A stretch of DNA of 64,000 bases, taken from NCBI RefSeq assembly GCF_041146395.1, contig NW_027182923.1:130001-194000 (forward strand). The letters run 5' to 3'. Positions 13,138-23,740 of the stretch are shown in pieces. The notes below the pieces were generated by a model. The model was not told the DNA's origin and did no database searches. It worked only from the letters and a program-made list of their open reading frames with translations. The first letter of the stretch is position 1. Every line of letters begins with the position of its first letter. The DNA comes from Eulemur rufifrons (lineage: Eukaryota > Chordata > Mammalia > Primates > Lemuridae). Made by a program: the position numbers and the translations under genes.

Positions 13138-15020
13138 CCCCTAAAGCTAACCCTGAACCCTATCCCTAACCCTAGTAGTAAACTTTAACCCTAAACCTAA
13201 GCCCAACCCGTAACCCTAATACTATCCTTTTACCCTAAAACTAACCCCTAAACCTAACCCCTATACCTCACCCTAACTCTAACCCCAATCCTAATTCTAA
13301 CCATACCCCTTCATAAAACACTAACTCCTAACCGCTAACCCTAACACTAACCAAAAACCCTAATCACTAATCCCTAACCCTAACGCTTAACCTTTACCCT
13401 AACCGTTAACCCTCACCCTAAATCTTAACACTGACCCTAACCTTAACCTTTAACTCTAAGCCTAACCCTTAACCCTACAGTAAGGAAGACCCTTAATGCT
13501 AATGGGATCCCTTATCCCTAACCCTAACACTACAGCTAAAAATAACCCTAACCTTGGATCCTTAAACCTAACCCCTAACACTTACTTTAACCCCAAACCC
13601 TAACCCTAATCCTAAGCATTAAACCTAACCCTATCTCTTAACCCTAACGCTAGCCCTTACCCTAACGCCTAGATCTAACCCTAAATCTAACCTACCGCTA
13701 ATCCTAACCTTAAGCCCTAATTCTAACTCTAACCCTGAACCCTAAACCTACCCGTAACCCTTAACACTAACCCTATCCGTGAACCTTAACCCTGACCCTA
13801 ACCATTACCCGCACCCAAGCATTTAACCCTGACCCTAACACTAACCCTTAATGCTAACCCTAACACTAAACCCTCACCCTAAGCCCAACACTTATCCCTA
13901 ATCCTATCCCTTAACCCTAACGTTAACCCTAATGCTACCCCCTAAACGTAACCCTAACCATGACCAGTAAACCTAACCCTAACCTCTAACACAAACCATA
14001 GCATATAACTCTAACCCTAAAACTAACCCTAACCCTAACCCTAACCCTAACACTAAACCCTAACTCTTAACCTTAACCCTAAGCGTTAACTCTCACGCTA
14101 ACCTTTAATCCTAACCCTAATCCTAATCTTCAACCCTAAACCTAACACTTAACCCTAACCCTGTACCAAACCCTAACCCCTCATCTTAACCCTAACCGTA
14201 AACCTCAACCCTAAACCAAAGTGTAACCATTAAACCTAAGAGTAACCTTTAACCCTAACCCTAATCCCTAACCCTAAGCCCTCACCCTAACACTAAACTT
14301 CATCCTTAACCCTAACCAGAATCCTAACCCTAAATCTAATTCTCAGACTTCTTGCTTTCTTAGAGTTTAGAAAGCCTGCAATCCTCCCATGCCATGCGTG
14401 AAAGGAGGCTCTACCACTGCGTCCTGCATGAAACGCACGGGCCCATACCCAGAGTATGATAGAGTGGGTTCCCGGGTACAATCCCAGCCCCCTAAACTCC
14501 CCCCGCCCGCCCAATGCAGACAGGGCCCGTGCGCTAAGCATAAACAATACCTTTAACAGATAACCCTAACCCTGAACATAACACCCAACCCTGTTCCTAT
14601 TTCTCCCCTTAACACGTAAACCTCACCGTGCGCCTAACTTTAACCTCTTATCCTAACGTTAATGCATAACCCATTTCCTGAGAACAACCCCTATCCCATA
14701 ATTCTAACCCTATCTCCTAGTCATCACTGTGACACCTAATGCCTAACCCTAATTCTAAACCGCTAACCCTAACCGTAACCCTACCTACAACCCTAACACT
14801 GACAGTAACCCTTACTTCTAACCCCAACGCTATGCCTAACAAAAACCCTAACCCTTGACCCTAACCCTTCACCCTAACCCCTAAGCCTTACCCTAACCCT
14901 TAACCCTAATCCTAATCCTAACCATTAAACCTAACCCTAGCTCGTAAAGCTAACCCTAAACCTTATCCTGACGACTAGATCTAACCCTGACACTAACCTA
15001 ACACCTAACCCTAACCAGAA
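13138..15020 (-). repeat. Higher-order unit 8, core 14332-14550
   Basis: 1,883 bp. The core matches the internal consensus. The CCCTAACACTAAACCC variant is shared with units 4 and 7. Confidence 0.9.
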
Positions 15021-15905
15021 CCCCTAAAGCTAACCCTGAACCCTATCCCTAACCCTAGCAGTAAACTTTAACCCTAAACCTAAGCCCAACCTGTAACCCT
15101 AATCCTATCCTTTTACCCTAAAACTAACCCCTAAACCTAACCCCTATACCTCACCCTAACTCTAACCCCAATCCTAATTCTAACCATACCCCTTCATAAA
15201 ACACTAACTCCTAACCGCTAACCCTAACACTATCCAAAAACCCTAATCACTAATCCCTAACCCTAACGCTTAACCTTTACGCTAACCGTTAACCCTCACC
15301 CTAAATCTTAACACTGACCCTAACCTTAACCTTTAACTCTAAGCCCAACCCTTAACCCTACAGTAAGGAAGACCCTTAATGCTAATGGGATCCCTTATCC
15401 CTAACCCTAACACTACAGCTAAAAATAACCCTAACCTTGGATCCTTAAACCTAACCCCTAACACTTACTTTAACCCCAAACCCTAACCCTAATCCTAAGC
15501 AATAAACCTAACCCTATCTCTTAACCCTAACGCTAGCCCTTACCCTAACGCCTAGATCTAACCCTAAATCTAACCTACCGCCTAATCCTAACCTTAAGCC
15601 CTAATGCTAACTCTAACCCTGAACCCTAAACCTACCCGTAACCCTTAACACTAACCCTATCCGTGAACCTTAACCCTGACCCTAACCATTACCCGCACCC
15701 AAGCATTTAACCCTGACCCTAACCCTAATCCTTAATGCTAACCCTAACACTAAACCCTAACCCTAAGCCCAACACTTATCCCTAATCCTATCCCTTAACC
15801 CTAACCCTAACCCTAATGCTACCCCCTAAATGTAACCCTAACCATGACCAGTAAACCTAACCCTAACCTCTAACACAAACCATAGCACATAACTCTAACC
15901 CTAAA

Positions 15906-15936
<31 letters not shown>

Positions 15937-16892
15937 TCTTAACCTTAACCCTAAGCGTTAACTCTTAGGCTAACCTTTAATCCTAACACTAATCCTAATC
16001 TTCAACCCTAAACCTAACACTTAACCCTAACCCTGTACCAAACCCTAACCCCTCATCTTAACCCTAACCGTAAACCTCAAACCTAATCCAAAGTGTAACC
16101 ATTAAACCTAAGAGTAAGCTTTAACCCTAACCCTAATCCCTAACCCTAAGCCCTCACCCTAACACTAAACTTCATCCTTAACCCTAACCAGAATCCTAAC
16201 CCTAAATCTAATTCTCAGACTTCTTGCTTTCTTAGAGTTTAGAAAGCCTGCAATCCTCCCATGCCATGCGTGAAAGGAGGCTCTACCACTGCGTCCTGCA
16301 TGAAACGCACGGGCCCATACCCAGAGTATGATAGAGTGGGTTCCCGGGTACAATCCCAGCCCCCTAAACTCCCCCCGTCCGCCCAATGCAGACAGGGCCC
16401 GTGCGCTAAGCATAAACAATACCTTTAACAGATAACCCTAACCCTGAACATAACACCCAACCCTGTTCCTATTTCTCCCCTTAACACGTAAACCTCACCG
16501 TGCGCCTAACTTTAACCTCTTATCCTAACGTTAATGCATAACCCATTTCCTGAGAACAACCCCTATCCCATAATTCTAACCCTATCTCCTAGTCATCACT
16601 GTGACACCTAATCCCTAACCCTAATTCTAAACCGCTAACCCTAACCGTAACCCTACCTACAACCCTAACACTGACAGTAACCCTTACTTCTAACCCCAAC
16701 GCTATGCCTAACAAAAACCCTAACCCTTGACCCTAACCCTTCACCCTAACCCCTAAGCCTTACCCTAACCCTTAACCCTAATCCTAATCCTAACCATTAA
16801 ACCTAACCCTAGCTCTTAAAGCTAACCCTAAACCTTATCCTGACGACTAGACCTAACCCTGACACTAACCTAACACCTAACCCTAACCAGAA
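15021..16892 (-). repeat. Higher-order unit 9, core 16204-16422
   Basis: 1,872 bp. Its perfect CCCTAA run is shorter than in its neighbours. The core has CCCCCCGTCCGCC for CCCCCCGCCCGCC (a CpG transition). It shares CTCAAACCTAATCCAAAG with units 5 and 11. Confidence 0.9.
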
Positions 16893-18756
16893 CCCCTAAA
16901 GCTAACCCTGAACCCTATCCCTAACCCTAGCAGTAAACTTTAACCCTAAACCTAAGCCCAACCCGTAACCCTAATCCTATCCTTTTACCCTAAAACTAAC
17001 CCCTAAACCTAACCCCTATACCTCACCCTAACTCTAACCCCAATCCTAATTCTAACCATACCCCTTCATAAAACACTAACTCCTAACCACTAACCCTAAC
17101 ACTAACCAAAAACCCTAATCACTAATCCCTAACCCTAACGCTTAACCTTTACGCTAACCGTTAACCCTCACCCTAAATCTTAACACTGACCCTAACCTTA
17201 ACCTTTAACTCTAAGCCTAACCCTTAACCCTACAGTAAGGAAGACCCTTAATGCTAATGGGATCCCTTATCCCTAACCCTAACACTACAGCTAAAAATAA
17301 CCCTAACCTTGGATCCTTAAACCTAACCCCTAACACTTACTTTAACCCCAAACCCTAACCCTAATCCTAAGCATTAAACCTAACCCTATCTCTTAACCCT
17401 AACGCTAGCCCTTACCCTAACGCCTAGATCTAACCCTAAATCTAACCTACCGCTAATCCTAACCTTAAGCCCTAATGCTAACTCTAACCCTGAACCCTAA
17501 ACCTACCCGTAACCCTTAACACTAACCCTATCCGTGAACCTTAACCCTGACCCTAACCATTACCGGCACCCAAGCATTTAACCCTGACCCTAACACTAAC
17601 CCTTAATGCTAACCCTAACACTAAACCCTAACCCTAAGCCCAACACTTATCCCTAATCCTATCCCTTAACCCTAACCTTAACCCTAATGCTACCCCCTAA
17701 ACGTAACCCTAACCGTGACCAGTAAACCTAACCCTAACCTCTAACACAAACCATAGCACATAACTCTAACCCTAAAACTAACCCTAACCCTAACCCTAAC
17801 CCTAAAGCCTAACTCTTAACCTTAACAATAAGCGTTAACTCTCACACTAACCTTTAATCCTAACCCTAATCCTAATCTTCAACCCTAAACCTAACACTTA
17901 ACCCTAACCCTGTACCAAACCCTAACCCCTCATCTTAACCCTAACCGTAAACCTCAACCCTAAACCAAAGTGTAACCATTAAACCTAAGAGTAACCTTTA
18001 ACCCTAACCCTAATCCCTAACCCTAAGCCCTCACCCTAACACTAAACTTCATCCTTAACCCTAACCAGAATCCTAACCCTAAATCTAATTCTCAGACTTC
18101 TTGCTTTCTTAGAGTTTAGAAAGCCTGCAATCCTCCCATGCCATGCGTGAAAGGAGGCTCTACCACTGCGTCCTGCATGAAACGCACGGGCCCATACCCA
18201 GAGTATGATAGAGTGGGTTCCCGGGTACAATCCCAGCCCCCTAAACTCCCCCCGCCCGCCCAATGCAGACAGGGCCCGTGCGCTAAGCATAAACAATACC
18301 TGTAACAGATAACCCTAACCCTGAACATAACACCCAACCCTGTTCCTATTTCTCCCCTTAACACGTAAACCTCACCGTGCGCCTAACTTTAACCTCTTAT
18401 GCTAACGTTAATGCATAACCCATTTCCTGAGAACAACCCCTATCCCATAATTCTAACCCTATCTCCTAGTCATCACTGTGACACCTAATCCCTAACCCTA
18501 ATTCTAAACCGCTAACCCTAACCGTAACCCTACCTACAACCCTAACACTGACAGTAACCCTTACTTCTAACCCCAACGCTATGCCTAACAAAAACCCTAA
18601 CCCTTCACCCTAACCCCTAAGCCTTACCCTAACCCTTAACTCTAATCCTAATCCTAACCATTAAACCTAACCCTAGCTCTTAAAGCTAACCCTAAACCTT
18701 ATCCTGACGACTAGACCTAACCCTGACACTAACCTAACACCTAACCCTAACCAGAA
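16893..18756 (-). repeat. Higher-order unit 10, core 18081-18299
   Basis: 1,864 bp. It shares CTTAACAATAAGCG with units 1 and 6, and like unit 6 it lacks a CCCTTGACCCTAA segment after the core. An extra reading frame appears here only because ACCTTTAACAG changed to ACCTGTAACAG, removing a stop. That is not evidence of coding. Confidence 0.9.
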
Positions 18757-20634
18757 CCCCTAAAGCTAACCCTGAACCCTATCCCTAACCCTAGCAGTAA
18801 ACTTTAACCCTAAACCTAAGCCCAACCCGTAACCCTAATCCTATCCTTTTACCCTAAAACTAACCCCTAAACCTAACCCCTATACCTCACCCTAACTCTA
18901 ACCCCAATCCTAATTCTAACCATACCCCTTCATAAAACACTAACTCCTAACCGCTAACCCTAACACTATCCAAAAACCCTAATCACTAATCCCTAACCCT
19001 AACGCTTAACCTTTACGCTAACCGTTAACCCTCACCCTAAATCTTAACACTGACCCTAACCTTAACCTTTAACTCTAAGCCTAACCCTTAACCCTACAGT
19101 AAGGAAGACCCTTAATGCTAATGGGATCCCTTATCCCTAACCCTAACACTACAGCTAAAAATAACCCTAACCTTGGATCCTTAAACCTAACCCCTAACAC
19201 TTACTTTCACCCCAAACCCTAACCCTAATCCTAAGCATTAAACCTAACCCTATCTCTTAACCCTAACGCTAGCCCTTACCCTAACGCCTAGATCTAACCC
19301 TAAATCTAACCTACCGCCTAATCCTAAACTTAAGCCCTAATGCTAACTCTAACCCTGAACCCTAAACCTACCCGTAACCCTTAACACTAACCCTATCCGT
19401 GAACCTTAACCCTGACCCTAACCATTACCCGCACCCAAGCATTTAACCCTGACCCTAACCCTAATCCTTAATGCTAACCCTAACACTAAACCCTAACCCT
19501 AAGCCCAACACTTATCCCTAATCCTATCCCTTAACCCTAACCCTAACCCGAATGCTACCCCCTAAACGTAACCCTAACCGTGACCAGTAAACCTAACCCT
19601 AACCTCTAACACAAACCATAGCACATAACTCTAACCCTAAAACTAACCTTAACCCTAACCCTAACCCTAAACCCTAACACTTAACCTTAACCCTAAGCGT
19701 TAACTCTCACGCTAACCTTTAATCCTAACCCTAATCCTAATCTTCAACCCTAAACCTAACACTTAACCCTAACCCTGTACCAAACCCTAACCCCTCATCT
19801 TAACCCTAACCGTAAACCTCAAACCTAATCCAAAGTGTAACCATTAAACCTAAGAGTAAGCTTTAACCCTAACTCTAATCTCTAACCCTAAGCCCTCACC
19901 CTAACACTAAACTTCATCCTTAACCCTAACCAGAATCCTAACCCTAAATCTAATTCTCAGACTTCTTGCTTTCTTAGAGTTTAGAAAGCCTGCAATCCTC
20001 CCATGCCATGCGTGAAAGGAGGCTCTACCACTGCGTCCTGCATGAAACGCACGGGCCCATACCCAGAGTATGATAGAGTGGGTTCCCGGGTACAATCCCA
20101 GCCCCCTAAACTCCCCCCGCCCGCCCAATGCAGACAGGGCCCGTGCGCTAAGCATAAACAATACCTTTAACAGATAACCCTAACCCTGAACATAACACCC
20201 AACCCTGTTCCTATTTCTCCCCTTAACACGTAAACCTCACCGTGTGCCTAACTTTAACCTCTTATCCTAACGTTAATGCATAACCCATTTCCTGAGAACA
20301 ACCCCTATCCCATAATTCTAACCCTATCTCCTAGTCATCACTGTGACACCTAATCCCTAACCCTAATTCTAAACCACTAACCCTAACCGTAACCCTACCT
20401 ACAACCCTAACACTGACAGTAACCCTTACTTCTAACCCCAACGCTATGCTTAACAAAAACCCTAACCCTTGACCCTAACCCTTCACCCTAACCCCTAAGC
20501 CTTACCCTAACCCTTAACCCTAATCCTAATCCTAACCATTAAACCTAACCCTAGCTCTTAAAGCTAACCCTAAACCTTATCCTGACGACTAGATCTAACC
20601 CTGACACTAACCTAACACCTAACCCTAACCAGAA
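18757..20634 (-). repeat. Higher-order unit 11, core 19946-20164
   Basis: 1,878 bp. The core has internal alleles. It shares CTCAAACCTAATCCAAAG and AGAGTAAGCTTTAACCC with unit 9. Confidence 0.9.
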
Positions 20635-21517
20635 CCCCTAAAGCTAACCCTGAACCCTATCCCTAACCCTAGCAGTAAACTTTAACCCTAAACCTAAGCC
20701 CAACCGTAACCCTAATCCTATCCTTTTACCATAAAACTAACCCCTAAACCTAACCCCTATACCTCACCCTAACTCTAACCCCAATCCTAATTCTAACCAT
20801 ACCCCTCATAAAACACTAACTCCTAACCGCTAACCCTAACACTAACCAAAAACCCTAATCACTAATCCCTAACCCTAACGCTTAACCTTTACCCTAACCG
20901 TTAACCCTCACCCTAAATCTTAACACTGACCCTAACCTTAACCTTTAACTCTAAGCCTAACCCTTAACCCTACAGTAAGGAAGACCCTTAATGCTAATGG
21001 GATCCCTTATCCCTAACCCTAACACTACAGCTAAAAATAACCCTAACCTTGGATCCTTAAACCTAACCCCTAACACTTACTTTAACCCCAAACCCTAACC
21101 CTAATCCTAAGCATTAAACCTAACCCTGTCTTTTAACCCTAACGCTAGCCCTTACCCTAACGCCTAGATCTAACCCTAAATCTAACCTACCGCCTAATCC
21201 TAACCTTAAGCCCTAATGCTAACTCTAACCCTGAACCCTAAACCTACCCGTAACCCTTAACACTAACCCTATCCGTGAACCTTAACCCTGACCCTAACCA
21301 TTACCCGCATCCAAGCATTTAACCCTGACCCTAACCCTAATCCTTAATGCTAACCCTAACACTAAACCCTAACCCTAAGCCCAAAAGTTATCCCTAATCC
21401 TATCCCTTAACCCGAACCCTAACCCTAATGCTACCCCCTAAACGTAACCCTAACCGTAACCAGTAAACCTAACCCTAACCTCTAGCACAAACCATAGCAC
21501 ATAACTCTAACCCTAAA

Positions 21518-21548
<31 letters not shown>

Positions 21549-22498
21549 TCTTAACCTTAACCCTAAGCGTTAACTCTCACGCTAACCTTTAATCCTAACC
21601 CTAATCCTAATCTTCAACCCTAAACCTAACACTTAACCCTAACCCTGTACCAAACCCTAACCCCTCATCTTAACCCTAACCGTAAACCTCAACCCTAAAC
21701 CAAAGTGTAACCATTAAAGCTAAGAGTAACCTTTAACCCTAACCCTAATCCCTAACCCTAAGCTCTCACCCTAACACTAAACTTCTTCCTTAACCCTAAC
21801 CAGAATCCTAACCCTAAATCTAATTCTCAGACTTCTTGCTTTCTTAGAGTTTAGAAAGCCTGCAATCCTCCCATGCCATGCGTGAAAGGAGGCTCTACCA
21901 CTGTGTCCTGCATGAAACCCACGGGCCCATACCCAGAGTATGATAGAGTGGGTTCCCGGGTACAATCCCAGCCCCCTAAACTCCCCCCGCCTGCCTAATG
22001 CAGACAGGGCCCGTGCGCTAAGCATAAACAATACCTTTAACAGATAACCCTAACTCTGAACATAACACCCAACCCTGTTCCTATTTCTCCCCTTAACACG
22101 TAAACCTCACCGTGTGCCTAACTTTAACCTCTTATCCTAACGTTAATGCATAACCCATTTCCTGAGAACAACCCCTATCCCATAATTCTAACCCTATCTC
22201 CTAGTCATCACTGTGACACCTAATCCCTAACCCTAATTCTAAACCGCTAACCCTAACCCTACCTACAACCCTAACACTGACAGTAACCCTTACTTCTAAC
22301 CCCAACGCTATGCCTAACAAAAACCCTAACCCTTCACCCTAACCCTTCACCCTAACCCCTAAGCCTTACCCTAACCCTTAACCCTAATCCTAATCCTAAC
22401 CATTAAACCTAACCCTAGCTCTTAAAGCTAACCCTAAACCTTACCCTCACGACTAGACCTAACCCTGACACTAACCTAACACCTAACCCTAACCAGAA
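20635..22498 (-). repeat. Higher-order unit 12 (edge-type), core 21816-22034
   Basis: 1,864 bp. The core carries the edge alleles AACCCACGGG and GCCTAATGCAG and is preceded by AAACTTCTTCC. The unit ends with CCTTACCCTCACGACTAG, as in unit 1. A CCGTAA step is missing near 22,255. Confidence 0.9.
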
Positions 22499-23135
22499 CC
22501 CCTAAAGCTAACCCTGAACCCTATCCCTAACCCTAGCAGTAAACTTTAACCCTAAACCTAAGCCCAACCCGTAACCCTAATCCTATCCTTTTACCCTAAA
22601 ACTAACCCCTAAACCTAACCCCTATACCTCACCCTAACTCTAACCCCAATCCTAATTCTAACCATACCCCTTCATAAAACACTAACTCCTAACCGCTAAC
22701 CCTAACACTAACCAAAAACCCTAATCACTAATCCCTAACCCTAACGCTTAACCTTTGCCCTAACCGTTAACCCTCAGCCTAAATCTTAACACTGACCCTA
22801 ACCTTCACCTTTAACTCTAAGCCCAACCCTTAACCCTACAGTAAGGAAGACCCTTAATGCTAATGGGATCCCTTATCCCTAACCCTAACACTACAGCTAA
22901 AAATAACCCTAACCTTTGATTCTTAAACCTAACCCCTAACACTTACTTTAACCCCAAACCCTAACCCTAATCTAAGCATTAAACCTAACCCTATCTCTTA
23001 ACCCTAACGCTAACCCTTACCCTAACGCCTAGATCTAACCCTAAATCGAACCTACCGCCTAATCCTAACCTTAAGCCCTAATGCTAACTCTAACCCTGAA
23101 CCCTAAACCTACCTGTAACCCTTAACACTAACCCT
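22499..23135 (-). repeat. Partial unit 13, no core
   Basis: Unit homology runs for about 637 bp and breaks in ACTAACCCTCTCCC, where full units read ACTAACCCTATCCGTG. The break lies well before the position where the core would occur. It marks the right end of the amplified array and the start of the inverted-repeat transition. Confidence 0.8.
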
Positions 23136-23590
23136 CTCCCTAACCCCCTTACCCTAACTCTGTTAACCCTAACCCTCAACCCTGACCCTAACCTTAAACC
23201 TTAATCCTAACCATGCGTTTCATGAGCCTCTGCCTTTGTCCTGCGTGACAGTTCAAGCCCAACACCCAGGGTACGATGAAGTGGGGACACAGCCTTGCTC
23301 CACACCCATAGTGCCCCGTACGTTAGACAGGGCCTGTGCCCTAACACACACCGTTAAACGTAAGCCCTAACCCTATCACTAAACCAAACCCTTCGTAAGC
23401 CCCGAATCTAACTCCTAACAGTAACCCTAATCCCTGACCCTTACTCTTGCCTCTCACCCTAAACCTAAACCCAACCACTAAACATAATCCTAATCTCTAA
23501 CCCTAACAGTAATCCTAACCCTAATTCTAACCTAAAACTCTAACCCCTAAATCTAATCCTAGTCCCTAACACCTAACCTTACCCTAAACC
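23136..23590 (-). repeat. Transition: telomere-type repeat with diverged core C (23212-23350)
   Basis: CCCTAA-type sequence flanks a diverged core at 23,212-23,350. On the minus strand the core keeps the order seen in the other cores: GGGCAC, then a GGCCCTGTCT-like segment, an ACCCTGGGTGTTGGGC segment, CGCAGGACAAAGGCAGAGGC, and CATGAAACGCATGG. It is shorter than type A and lacks the AGAAAGCAAGAAG end. The block is mirrored at 45,308-45,750. Confidence 0.85.
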
Positions 23591-23740
23591 GAATTCCAAT
23601 TCTCAGACTTTTTCAATTCAAAATCTTAAAAAACCTAGAATCCACCAATGCCGTGTCTGAGATGAGCGTCCACCCCTATGTCCTGCATGACAGGCAGGCG
23701 CCAATGCCCAGGGTACTATGGAGTGGAGTCCTGGGGTCTG
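23591..23740 (-). repeat. Diverged core D, truncated, abutting the satellite
   Basis: Read on the minus strand, it starts at CCCCAGGACTCCACTCC and runs through ACCCTGGGCATTGG, GTCATGCAGGACA and CACGGCATTGGTGGATTC to CTGAGAATTGGAATTC. This is the same layout as the A and B cores without their first approximately 75 bp. The missing part is replaced by satellite, which begins immediately and runs in the opposite direction. The same truncated core is found inverted at 45,156-45,307. Confidence 0.85.

Larger units (their letters stand above)
1..23135 (-). repeat. Left degenerate telomere-type array with 1.87-kb higher-order unit
   Basis: The plus strand is dominated by variants of CCCTAA (for example CCCTAAC, CCTAAC, CACTAAC, CCGTAAC), so the TTAGGG strand is minus. 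The array is not a simple hexamer run. The same pattern of degenerate hexamers returns every 1,864-1,883 bp, twelve complete times plus a partial copy, and each complete unit holds one non-telomeric GC-richer core of about 215 bp. I set unit starts at the phase CCCCTAAAGCTAACCCTGAA, which begins at position 1. No gene, RNA gene or transposon is visible. This is the behaviour of subtelomeric or interstitial telomeric satellite DNA that has been homogenised as long units. The array may continue beyond position 1. Confidence 0.95.

Noticed and set aside
1151..22031. An 84-residue frame repeated in nearly every left-array unit (minus strand)
   Set aside because: It recurs because the DNA unit is nearly identical. 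Half of it is translated telomere repeat, the 2-base deletion in units 4 and 5 removes its start without any compensating change, and overlapping frames of similar length occur in other phases and on the right arm. There is no sign of selection on the protein.
1..23135. Plant-type telomere repeat (CCCTAAA)
   Set aside because: CCCTAAA steps occur but as a minority among CCCTAAC steps; every perfect run of more than three units is CCCTAA.
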